From: Terriglobia bacterium
GTDB taxonomy: Bacteria; Acidobacteriota; Terriglobia; Terriglobales; Acidobacteriaceae
Direction of reading: 5' to 3'
Length of the DNA: 35,764 nt
NCBI GenBank assembly: GCA_020073105.1
Contig: JAIQFW010000017.1
Coordinates: 1 to 35,764, forward strand
The notes below the pieces were generated by a model that had not been told where the DNA came from, did not search any database, and worked only from the letters and a program-made list of their open reading frames with translations. Each line of letters opens with the position of its first letter. The first letter of the stretch is position 1. Of this stretch, positions 14,740 to 22,681 are shown piece by piece. The position numbers and the translations under genes are program-made.

Positions 14740-16809
14740 GTGCCAGCATCCACTCCCCGTGTGCCCACTGCCCATTTCAACCTAACGGCTTTTGTTCCAA
14801 TGTCGTACCGGCGTTGGTACTTGCTCTGTGTATGGCTCAGCGTGGTTTTGTTACTCGCTGGATGCGGAGGCGGGTCCTCGACCTCTCCGGCGGAATCGGG
14901 CATCAAGATGGCGATCTCGCCACGCAGCTCCACGGTCAGCGCGGGCAGCACTCAAGTCTATACTGCGACCTTGACGGGCAGCACGGACAAAGCCGTGACG
15001 TGGCTGGTCAATAACGTCGCGGGCGGAAATTCCAGCCTGGGAACAATTTCTTCGGATGGCCTGTTCACGGCTCCTGCCACTCCGCCGGACAATCTGTCGG
15101 AGACAATCACGGCGGTCAGCCACGCCGATTCGACCGTATCCGCCAGTGCCGCTGTAACGGTGACCCCCGGTGGAGTTTCGATCTCCATCACTCCGACTTC
15201 GGCAAAAGTTCAGGCTGGCTCAACGCTTCAGTTTTCCGCGACGGTGACCGGTACAACCGACGAAACCGTGACATGGCTGGTCAACGACGTCCAAGGTGGA
15301 AATTCCACCGTGGGCACGATCTCCTCCAGCGGGCTGTTCACGGCTCCTGCCAACCTGCCCGACAATCCGTTCGAAACCATCACTGCGATCAGTCAAGCCG
15401 ATCCGACGAAGTCGACCAGCGCAGCCGTGACCATCAGTTCGTCCACAATTTCAGTCTCTGTCGCGCCTAAGTCGGCCACCGTGCAAGCGGGCCTGACGGA
15501 ACAATTCACAGCGACTGTAACTGGCACGACGAATACAGCGGTGGTGTGGTTCGTCAATGACGTTCAAGGTGGGAATTCCACCTACGGAACGATTTCCACC
15601 CTCGGCCTTTTCACGGCACCGGCAACCGTCCCAGCAAACCCAACGGTCATTGTCAAGGCCACCAGCTATCAAGATCCAACCGAGTCAGGCACAGCTACCG
15701 TCATCGTCACCCCTTCGGGGACACCTGGCATCGACTATTACGTGAGCCCAACGGGTGGCGACTCCGGTGACGGCTCCCCGGCTCATCCTTGGGCAACGCT
15801 CAACCACGCGGACGCCATGATCGGACCTGGGGCTGTGGTGCATGTTGCTCCCGGAACCTACACCCAGGCTGTCTACCTCACCGCCAGTGGAACATCGTCG
15901 CAGCCCATCGAATACATTTCCGACATCACTTGGGGGGCGAAGTTCGTTATCAGGGGCAGTAACGACAGCTGCGTCTACAGCATTGGTAGCTATATCGAGA
16001 TCATCGGGTTTGACATCACCGAGGACCCCACGAGAGGGAGCTGCCGTATCGGACTGCGCACGGAGGGGGAGCATGTTACAGTGCAAAAGAACTACGTGCA
16101 TGACCTGAACCGCGACTCCACCATCAGCAGCTGCGCCAGCGCCGGCGGGGCAGGAATGCTGATCGATTCTCAGCTTGATCCCAGCCATGAGTATGCGACG
16201 GTTGATTCCAATGTGGTCGACGACATTGGCGGGAAAGCCCCAGGTTACGCCGCTCATACGTGTCACTACATTCACAATTACTACCTGAGCATTTCGCACA
16301 TGACGGCCACCAACAACCTCTCGCTCCGAGCTGAGAGTTGGGGCTACAGCATGGGCGGTCACCCTCCGGCTCAGCCGGTTGGCTACCAAACCCTGGTCAA
16401 CAATGCGTCGATTGCCGACGGCTACGGCGCCTTCTACCTGGTGTCGGACATCTCAGGCTCCACCGAGATTGCCAACAACAACATCGTGGATGAGCGCTGG
16501 TCGTCGGGCATCATAGGGTTTGGCGGCTCAGCGAGTCTGGGCAATGGTACGTTCTCCAACAATTTGACCTATATGCCGCTAGGCGGGAACGCCTATGGCA
16601 TGATTTGCCCCACTTGCACGGTATCGAATCCTTACAGCGGCAATCCGCTGTTTGTGAAGTACACCGGCGATGCTGCGGGGGACTATCACGTTCAATCAGG
16701 CAGTCCGGGTATTGATCACGGAACTTCCGCACAAGCACCTCACCACGACGCGGGTGGCAAGAACCGGCCGCAGGGGTCGGGTTGGGACATAGGTTCTTAC
16801 GAGTTTTGA
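14740..16809 (+). CDS. Secreted lipoprotein with three Ig-like (BIG) domains and a parallel beta-helix
   Basis: This is the only convincing full plus-strand gene (689 codons from a GTG with AGAGG nine bases upstream). An ATG at 14800 gives a shorter form with a textbook lipoprotein signal, MSYRRW then LLLAGC, so the true start is uncertain. The lipobox cysteine is residue 42 of the long form. Three tandem Ig-like repeats of about 90 residues follow, each with the pattern ATVTGTTDETVTWLVNDVQG and GTISSSGLFTAPA. From about residue 332 a DUF1565-type right-handed beta-helix begins (YYVSPTGGD, HPWATLNHADAMIG, PGTY, GFDITED). Such proteins often bind or process polysaccharides at the cell surface, but no catalytic triad is recognised. 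Its beta-helix is closely related to the minus-strand protein at 17654-19000. Confidence 0.8.
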   Translation: MPASTPRVPTAHFNLTAFVPMSYRRWYLLCVWLSVVLLLAGCGGGSSTSPAESGIKMAISPRSSTVSAGSTQVYTATLTGSTDKAVTWLVNNVAGGNSSLGTISSDGLFTAPATPPDNLSETITAVSHADSTVSASAAVTVTPGGVSISITPTSAKVQAGSTLQFSATVTGTTDETVTWLVNDVQGGNSTVGTISSSGLFTAPANLPDNPFETITAISQADPTKSTSAAVTISSSTISVSVAPKSATVQAGLTEQFTATVTGTTNTAVVWFVNDVQGGNSTYGTISTLGLFTAPATVPANPTVIVKATSYQDPTESGTATVIVTPSGTPGIDYYVSPTGGDSGDGSPAHPWATLNHADAMIGPGAVVHVAPGTYTQAVYLTASGTSSQPIEYISDITWGAKFVIRGSNDSCVYSIGSYIEIIGFDITEDPTRGSCRIGLRTEGEHVTVQKNYVHDLNRDSTISSCASAGGAGMLIDSQLDPSHEYATVDSNVVDDIGGKAPGYAAHTCHYIHNYYLSISHMTATNNLSLRAESWGYSMGGHPPAQPVGYQTLVNNASIADGYGAFYLVSDISGSTEIANNNIVDERWSSGIIGFGGSASLGNGTFSNNLTYMPLGGNAYGMICPTCTVSNPYSGNPLFVKYTGDAAGDYHVQSGSPGIDHGTSAQAPHHDAGGKNRPQGSGWDIGSYEF

Positions 16810-16833
16810 AATAGAGAGAACTGAATCCAACAA

Positions 16834-16849
16834 TGCGACGACAGTCGCA
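16834..16849. terminator. Perfect short stem-loop between convergent genes
   Basis: TGCGAC-GACA-GTCGCA forms a 6-bp perfect stem with a four-base loop, 25 bases after the lipoprotein stop and before the end of the methyltransferase gene on the other strand. There is no U-run on either side, so a standard intrinsic terminator is doubtful. The position between converging genes is what suggests a terminator or transcript-end structure. Confidence 0.3.
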
Positions 16850-16871
16850 CACTGAGTGGGCAAACTCAAGG

Positions 16872-16903
16872 GTAGCTACTTTTGATCGTAGCTACTTTTG
16901 ATC
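16872..16903. repeat. Tandem duplication of a 16-bp unit
   Basis: GTAGCTACTTTTGATC occurs twice head to tail with no mismatch (16872-16887 and 16888-16903), in the gap between the convergent lipoprotein and methyltransferase genes. It is a visible exact duplication, either slippage or a tiny repeat pair; no function is evident. Confidence 0.85.
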
Positions 16904-16960
16904 ACGGCGGCCAGAAAGCAAAACCGGCACCTTGCCTCGAAGTGCAGCTTTTGGCCGCGA

Positions 16961-17641
16961 CTATGTCCTCTCCAGAGAAGACCGCGGCACAAGAGCTATG
17001 AGGTCTCCCCCAACTCCCACGATTCGACTTATGAGAGCAGACGAGAATGTGAAAGGAAGAGAGAATGCCCAACTACCGAACAAAAGTGTTTCGATTCGGA
17101 GTGAGAAGTACACTTTGGCTCCGGGATATGATGAAAAGTACTTTCTCGCATCGGATAAGGAATGGTGCATCCACGACTCGCTTCTCTTCCTTGGGCAGAG
17201 GATGGTACCGTATGCGAAGATCATCACCCCGCCTGGCCTAAGGTACTCAAGCAGTGCTTTTGTGACCTCGTGAGTTTGTTCGAGGTTCTTGCAGTTATAC
17301 AGGGACAAACCACGCGCGAAAACGCAGTCGAACTCGCCCTTGTGGTCCAGCGACAAAGCTTCCCCTACTTCAAATCGGGCAGCGGTGGAACCGTAATCTT
17401 CTTCAGCCAAACGGATCCCTTCCGCGCTAAGATCAATGCCAAGTGGCTTGAATCCCAAATCTGCAATCAGTTGCGAGAAAAAACCCTGGCCACAGCCAAC
17501 ATCAAGAACGCTGCATCCCGCTCTCAGATTGGCTTTTCCGACCAATGCGCGAAGAAATGGCTTATAGAGCCATCTTCGGTAACTGAAGACCTTCCCATGT
17601 CGATAAGCCTCATCGTAATAGCAACTACCGATATTGATCAT
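16961..17641 (-). CDS. Class I SAM-dependent methyltransferase
   Basis: The 226-residue protein contains the SAM-binding motif I, VLDVGCGQGFFS (from residue 45), the acidic motif II position in LGIDLSAEGI, and the later FDCVFARG and LRPGGVMIFAY segments typical of class I enzymes. It is soluble, and its C-terminal region (about residues 175-210) is fairly hydrophobic. It lies between the two inverted beta-helix genes, 12 bases after the minus-strand copy, and could be co-transcribed with it. O- or N-methylation of a polysaccharide sugar is a reasonable guess; the substrate is unknown. Confidence 0.85.
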   Translation of the reverse strand: MINIGSCYYDEAYRHGKVFSYRRWLYKPFLRALVGKANLRAGCSVLDVGCGQGFFSQLIADLGFKPLGIDLSAEGIRLAEEDYGSTAARFEVGEALSLDHKGEFDCVFARGLSLYNCKNLEQTHEVTKALLEYLRPGGVMIFAYGTILCPRKRSESWMHHSLSDARKYFSSYPGAKVYFSLRIETLLFGSWAFSLPFTFSSALISRIVGVGGDLIALVPRSSLERT

Positions 17642-17653
17642 TGCTGCGTCCGT

Positions 17654-19000
17654 TTACGACGGCGGAACGAACTCATACGCTCCGACATCGCAAGTACTTT
17701 GCTGTGGACGGGGGTTGCCGTCAAAATCGATCGCAGGCGCATTCAGCGCTGTTCCGCGACCGATAGCGGGACTCCCAGGTTGCAGGTGATAGTCCCCAGT
17801 GGCGTCGCCGGTGTACTTCACAAACAGAGGATTGCCACTATAAGAATTCGATACCGTGCATGTCCTGCATAGGCTGTAGGCCCTGCCCCCGATGGGCATG
17901 TAGACTAGATTGTTGGACATGACCGCGGTGCCCACCGTGAGTGCCGTGGCGAACCCCATCACCCCCGCGGACCAGCGCTCATCCACGATGTTGTTGTAGG
18001 CATAATCGATTGTCCCAGCCACGTCGTTGACCAGATAGAAGGCACCGCGCCCGTCTTTGATGGCGGTGTTGTTGCCCAACCTCTGATTGCTGACCGGGTG
18101 ACTCGGGGGATGCCCGCCCATGCTGAAGCCGAACCCGCCGGCCCGAAGCGATATGTTGTTGGTGGCGGTCAGATTCGACATACTCAAGTAGAAGTTGGCT
18201 ATGTAGGGGCAAGTGTGCAGGGCGACAAAGTCTCCCTGCCCGCCGATGTTGTCAACCAGATTGGAATCGACTAGTGCGGTATCCGTTAGCGGTGGACCTG
18301 TGTTCTGACTGCTGATCACAATGCCCCCGCCTCCTTCTTTCTGGCTGCAGCCTCTAATCCTGGAATCGCGGTTCAGATCATGGATCCGGTTCTGCTGGAC
18401 AGTGGTGTGCCCGCCTGTGACGAGCATTCCGATGCGGCAACTCCCGGTAATAGGGTCCTCGGTGATGTCGAATCCGATGTAGTCAACGTAACTGCCCGCA
18501 GCATTAAAGCAACTGTCTTCTTTCCCTGTAACAACCAGCTTGGCACCCCACTTAACGTCCGAAATGTAGGTGATGCGGGCGGTAGCGGCCCCGCTTCTTC
18601 TGAGGGAAACAGCATTGTTATATGTTCCAGGCATAACGTGGACTATTGCCCTCGGCCCGATCATAGTGTCGGCATGGTTGATGGTTGCCCAAGGTCTTTC
18701 CTTGGAACCGTTCCCAGTCTTGTCGTTGCCATTTGGCGATACGTAGTAGTCGTGAGGCTTTTTCCGTCTGGCAGCGCCACCACTTCCATCGTTCAATGCG
18801 AAAGAGCCATATGGGGCAGTGCCAGAACTACGCTCCTGTCCAGGGTTGTAAGGATTCTCGATACCGTCGGTCGGCACGGAAACGCAGAAAGTCGGTGTGC
18901 TCCATAGTGGCTCGGCAGCAAGAAAGAATAGAACAACCTGGACCAGGGATCTGATCCGCGTTTGAAATTCGCGAAATGGTCCGAAAGATGTTATGTCCAC
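17654..19000 (-). CDS. Secreted right-handed parallel beta-helix protein
   Basis: The 448-residue product is a paralogue of the C-terminal half of the lipoprotein at 14740-16809. Shared landmarks are YYVSPNGND, PWATINHADTMIGP, GFDITEDPITGSCRIGM, IHDLNRDS, FSMGGHPPSHPV, NNIVDERW and GNPLFVKYTGDA near the end. It lacks the Ig-like repeats and the lipobox. A short hydrophobic stretch at about residues 19-30 could be a signal peptide, and a linker precedes the helix at about residue 85. The start is a GTG at 19000 with no strong ribosome-binding site, so it is tentative. Beta-helix proteins of the DUF1565/pectate-lyase-like type commonly act on or bind extracellular polysaccharide. The inverted arrangement with its paralogue suggests duplication with inversion. 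Confidence 0.75.
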   Translation of the reverse strand: MDITSFGPFREFQTRIRSLVQVVLFFLAAEPLWSTPTFCVSVPTDGIENPYNPGQERSSGTAPYGSFALNDGSGGAARRKKPHDYYVSPNGNDKTGNGSKERPWATINHADTMIGPRAIVHVMPGTYNNAVSLRRSGAATARITYISDVKWGAKLVVTGKEDSCFNAAGSYVDYIGFDITEDPITGSCRIGMLVTGGHTTVQQNRIHDLNRDSRIRGCSQKEGGGGIVISSQNTGPPLTDTALVDSNLVDNIGGQGDFVALHTCPYIANFYLSMSNLTATNNISLRAGGFGFSMGGHPPSHPVSNQRLGNNTAIKDGRGAFYLVNDVAGTIDYAYNNIVDERWSAGVMGFATALTVGTAVMSNNLVYMPIGGRAYSLCRTCTVSNSYSGNPLFVKYTGDATGDYHLQPGSPAIGRGTALNAPAIDFDGNPRPQQSTCDVGAYEFVPPS

Positions 19001-19071
19001 AAGTTCGTGTTAACGCGTCTCAACATCACTTCCTAGTACGCGCATCCCTAACGTTCGATTTTCCGGAAACG

Positions 19072-20289
19072 TTACGGTTTGATTTTGAATATGGTCCCAC
19101 AGCCGAATGTCCCGCAGGGCCCTCCCGTTATACCTCCTTGCTCGGGGCTGCCGTACATTTCATTACCCGGCGCACGTACGAGAGTTGCCCGTGGGTATCC
19201 CCCATCCGAACCTCCACTGAAGTTATGCCGAACAGTGTATTTGCCATGCTGCGTTACCTCGAACACACTGCCATAGCCGTAATCGCCACCGCGCCCAGTG
19301 GTACCGTACAGTTTGGAACCCGCTAAGACCAGGCTACCATTGGGGAAGGGGCTATCTTGCCCGCCGGCGAAACTGTACAAAACGGCGAGGTTCCCTGCTC
19401 TGTCGAACTTAAAGATCGTGCCGTTGCCATTGGCTCCTCCTCCCCAAGTGGTGCCATAAAGATTCCCTCGGCAGTCGCGGACCAGTCCACCCCAGGGTCG
19501 CGCACCGTCAGCACCGCCTTTGAAGCTGTAGAGCAGTGTATAAGCTCCTGCTGCATCTAACTCAAAGATCGTGCCGTTGCCAGGATCAGGCTCGCCGCCG
19601 CCCATTGCAGTCGTGCCGTACAGATTCCCGGATTCATCGCGCAGAAGTTCGTTCGGCCCGAAGCCGTCGTCCTCGTCTGATCCGGTAAAGTCGTGCAGTA
19701 AAGTTTCCTGACCGAGCGTGTCGATCTTGAAAACAACGCCGCACCCGTATAAAGCACATTTTCCACTGCCGCCCATTGCGGTACCGTACAGATTGCCGTC
19801 CTGATCACGAATTAGCCTCGCGGTAGGATATGCGCCGTTGCCGTAATTGAAGGTAAGAATCGTGGTGAGGGTGCCATCTGGTTCCAGTTCGAAAACGGTT
19901 CCCCATCTGAGTCCACCCCAGCTAGTGGTGCCGTACAGAGTGCCATCAGGACCTGCTGTTAAGCCGGTATCCGGGTTTGCTCCGTCAGGGCCGTAGATGA
20001 AGCTGTGGATGATGCTTTCCTGGCCGTCGCTACCCAACTTGAAGATGGTCCCCCAGTTTGCGTCACCCCCACTAAAGGTGGTGCCGTAGAGAGTGCTCTT
20101 ACTGTGGCGAATCAGAGTTCCTCTCGGAAAACCTCCATCTGGCTGACCCGGGAAACTGTAGACAGTGACAAAACGCGGCTCTCGCACGGATTGCGCCACG
20201 ACGTGACCCGCGAAGACGAGCACAACAGCCAGAGACAAAGCTATCGTGCAGATGGTGCTTGGAATAAAACACCGCCTACCCAGAAACAT
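19072..20289 (-). CDS. GloVer-repeat secreted protein
   Basis: From the ATG at 20289 (GGAG nine bases upstream) the product is 405 residues; the open frame extends 37 codons further upstream, but the signal-peptide-like start MFLGRRCFIP favours the shorter form. A hydrophobic signal segment ends near HVVAQ at residue 33. Seven degenerate repeats follow, each with a LYGTT-x-GG-x-GTIF/VFKL core (for example LYGTTFSGG, LYGTTSWGG, LYGTTWGGG and MYGSPEQGG), matching the choice-of-anchor GloVer repeats that are frequent in Acidobacteria. This is a beta-propeller-like secreted protein of unknown function. Two unpaired Cys-rich loops (CALYGC and CGTFGC) might form disulfides. It is located in the polysaccharide locus, but a direct role is not demonstrated. 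Confidence 0.8.
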   Translation of the reverse strand: MFLGRRCFIPSTICTIALSLAVVLVFAGHVVAQSVREPRFVTVYSFPGQPDGGFPRGTLIRHSKSTLYGTTFSGGDANWGTIFKLGSDGQESIIHSFIYGPDGANPDTGLTAGPDGTLYGTTSWGGLRWGTVFELEPDGTLTTILTFNYGNGAYPTARLIRDQDGNLYGTAMGGSGKCALYGCGVVFKIDTLGQETLLHDFTGSDEDDGFGPNELLRDESGNLYGTTAMGGGEPDPGNGTIFELDAAGAYTLLYSFKGGADGARPWGGLVRDCRGNLYGTTWGGGANGNGTIFKFDRAGNLAVLYSFAGGQDSPFPNGSLVLAGSKLYGTTGRGGDYGYGSVFEVTQHGKYTVRHNFSGGSDGGYPRATLVRAPGNEMYGSPEQGGITGGPCGTFGCGTIFKIKP

Positions 20290-20374
20290 AAGATTAGCTC
20301 CTTTTCGTCGAAAGAGAAGGGGTTTTCCCTTCCGCCGAATAATTGACTTGTGCGTTTGGTAGCACGAATCGTAC

Positions 20375-21262
20375 TCAGGAACACGAGGGCGTGCCGCCAC
20401 GTCTCTGAAGGAATGACCGCCTGATCTCTTCTTGTGCTAATAAACTTCTGAAGCTCGACATGAGCCTGGTGTCAGGCAAGCGTTCTAGCACTGACTTGAA
20501 CGGCATAAAGAAGTTCACGAATGCGCGCATTGACGGCCGGTACACGACTTTCAAGTCGCAATACACTTTGTGAAAACCGAATTTTCCCAAGAACTCCTGG
20601 ATATGGGTGTCGTGGACAATGGATCGAAAACCAAAGGTGACTCGTTTGTGTTCGTCCACAACGTAGGTCTTCAGCATTGTGTCGATCAATGCGTACACCG
20701 GATAAAAGCAAAGGTACGCGGGGTGACATTTCAATACTAAAGCGGACGTGTAGTCGTCTCCGACAACGCACTTGGAATAAGTCGCGAGCTTTCCCTCGTG
20801 AAGAACAGCCCAGAAATCAAATGGGCCGCCCACAGAGTCCATCACATTCTTCTCGAAGTCTCCTCGTGTCATTCGACAGGCTTTGTTGTATCTTTCAAGG
20901 GCCGCCACGTAACATTCATACCCATTAGCCGCAAGCCATCCCGGATGAACTCGTTGAACTATGCAACTCTTGTATCCGCGCCGGATGTAATACCTGATTT
21001 TCTTGGGTAGCTTATCGAACTTGTATTCGTCACAAGCGACGTACCAAAACTCCGTCGGATCCGCAAATGTCCTTGTGAAATACCGCAGGAATAGGGTTCC
21101 AGATCTCTTCAACGCCTCTTGAGCTTCTCGGGCGCCTATTTCGACTGGCTCTGGCATGGCAGAAGCCTGTACGAGCGCCATGTGGTAAGGCCGCCACCAG
21201 GTCCCGCCCGCCTCAAAAAGTGGCGACATTTCCCTTTTCAACCAAGCCAGGTAAGTATCCAT
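20375..21262 (-). CDS. GNAT/FemAB-like acyltransferase-fold protein
   Basis: With ATG at 21262 (AGGAG nine bases upstream) the product is 295 residues; a longer frame to 21322 adds 20 residues without a good ribosome-binding site. It shows features of the FemAB/GNAT fold: RRGYKSCIVQRV, FDFWAVLHEGKLATYS, and GFHKVYCDLKVVYRP near the end. A similar domain in FemAB-like proteins transfers aminoacyl or acyl groups to amines of cell-surface precursors. No signal peptide is seen. It lies downstream of a glycosyltransferase gene and upstream of the GloVer gene. It may partner the aminoacyl/acyl carrier cassette at 4652-8472, but that is a guess; family assignment is moderate. Confidence 0.5.
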   Translation of the reverse strand: MDTYLAWLKREMSPLFEAGGTWWRPYHMALVQASAMPEPVEIGAREAQEALKRSGTLFLRYFTRTFADPTEFWYVACDEYKFDKLPKKIRYYIRRGYKSCIVQRVHPGWLAANGYECYVAALERYNKACRMTRGDFEKNVMDSVGGPFDFWAVLHEGKLATYSKCVVGDDYTSALVLKCHPAYLCFYPVYALIDTMLKTYVVDEHKRVTFGFRSIVHDTHIQEFLGKFGFHKVYCDLKVVYRPSMRAFVNFFMPFKSVLERLPDTRLMSSFRSLLAQEEIRRSFLQRRGGTPSCS

Positions 21263-21375
21263 CTCTACTACTCCTGCCCTTTGGCACCAGCCACCGTCGA
21301 CCTCTACATCTGCCCCGGACAACCGAGCGGAGCCTGTAGATACCCCTTCTGTCCGCTAAAGGGAGGGGTTCAAGC

Positions 21376-22620
21376 TCAGGCGCCACACAGTCCAACCCAC
21401 CCATGCTTCCGTGCCGGGCCAGTTCGGTAAGTCGTAACCGCGTCTTGATAGACTGCGGCGGTTTTCTCCGCATTTGCTTTCCAGGTGAATTCGACGCGCG
21501 CCTTTTCTGCGGCGTGTCTTCTGAGCCCGGCCTGCAAGGCATCGTCCGTCAGTATTCGGTGGATAGCCCGGCCAAGGGAAACGGGGTCTCCGGGTGGCAC
21601 CAGCAGGCCAGTTTCGCAATCCTGAATGACTTCTGGTATGCCACCCACGTGGCTCGCCACTATAGGAACTCCGCACATCATTGCTTCCGGAATGACAGTC
21701 GGAAGCCCCTCCATCTTGCTGCAGAGTACGAAGCAATCCGCGGCTGACAACCACTGTGGGATTTCCTCATGCGGCCGGGCGCCAATGAATACACAACGCC
21801 CAGCCACACCAAGCTCCGCTGCCATCCGGGTCAGTTGGTTCCTGAGTTCGCCATCCCCGACCAGGTACAACCGGTAGGGAACGCCTTGCATGCCGCGGAG
21901 AGCAGCAAGTAACACAGGAATCGCCTTCAGTTCCGTGAGCCGGCCCACAAATACAATGGTCTTTTCTTCGAGAGGGATTCGTAGTGCATGTCGTGCCTCT
22001 GTTTTGCCCCACGGCCTGAACACCTCGGCGTCAGCACCGTTGCGGATGACCTCAATTTGTCTCTCGCCCGCTAATCTGAAAATGTTGGACTTCAGCTGCT
22101 CGCTCACCGCGATGAGTCGGTGGACTCGAGTCAGAGCCCATTGCGTCGACCATCGTGCGGCCGCGCTGCGCTGCGGGTATTCGTTGACGTCGGAGCCATG
22201 CACGGTACAGACCACGGGGAGGTTGAACTCGCGGCCCAAAAGGACTGCCGCAAATCCGTCGGGCACGATGGTATGGGCGTGGATCAGATCAAATCGCTGC
22301 CTGCGAACACAGCACGCGATCAATCGGCGACAGCACAGATAGTAGACCAAGCCCGACCGGAAGAAAGGCCATCCTATCGGTAATACAAGGACCCGAGGGC
22401 GCTCAACCGCAAACTGGCGATCGTCGCTATGGAGAGGTATGACGCTATATTTGCGAACCCGAGGCATGAACTTCAGAAAAAGTGGAGGCCAAGGTGTCGG
22501 CGCAATTGGCACAGCGTTGATTCCTAGGGATCGCAACGCAGAGATCTGCTCCAAGACGAATATGCCTGCGTACGGCCTCAGGGGATTTGGGAAATTGCCC
22601 GACAAAACCAGCACTCTCAT
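21376..22620 (-). CDS. Glycosyltransferase family 4 (GT-B)
   Basis: The start is taken as ATG 22620, where the family N terminus MRVLVLSGNFPNPLRP begins with AGGGA upstream; the frame runs 59 codons further but reads like antisense. The 414-residue enzyme shows FDLIHAHTIVPDGFAA, TVHGSDVNEYP, VIRNGADAEVF and VFVGRLTELK, then the retaining GT4 nucleotide-sugar site EGLPTVIPEAMMCGVPIVAS, with the E-x7-E pair. It adds one sugar to the lipid-linked repeat unit in the cytoplasm. The gene is co-directional with the polymerase/ligase gene 61 bases upstream. Donor and acceptor are unknown. Confidence 0.9.
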   Translation of the reverse strand: MRVLVLSGNFPNPLRPYAGIFVLEQISALRSLGINAVPIAPTPWPPLFLKFMPRVRKYSVIPLHSDDRQFAVERPRVLVLPIGWPFFRSGLVYYLCCRRLIACCVRRQRFDLIHAHTIVPDGFAAVLLGREFNLPVVCTVHGSDVNEYPQRSAAARWSTQWALTRVHRLIAVSEQLKSNIFRLAGERQIEVIRNGADAEVFRPWGKTEARHALRIPLEEKTIVFVGRLTELKAIPVLLAALRGMQGVPYRLYLVGDGELRNQLTRMAAELGVAGRCVFIGARPHEEIPQWLSAADCFVLCSKMEGLPTVIPEAMMCGVPIVASHVGGIPEVIQDCETGLLVPPGDPVSLGRAIHRILTDDALQAGLRRHAAEKARVEFTWKANAEKTAAVYQDAVTTYRTGPARKHGWVGLCGA

Positions 22621-22681
22621 AGATCCCTGTCGATATCGCCAAACAACGGCGATTGAAAACGGTGAGCGATGTTTGCGTTGA

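Noticed and set aside
15685-16389. 234-codon minus-strand frame inside the lipoprotein gene
   Set aside because: It is a shadow of the well-supported plus-strand gene, whose domain pattern is clear; its own product resembles nothing.
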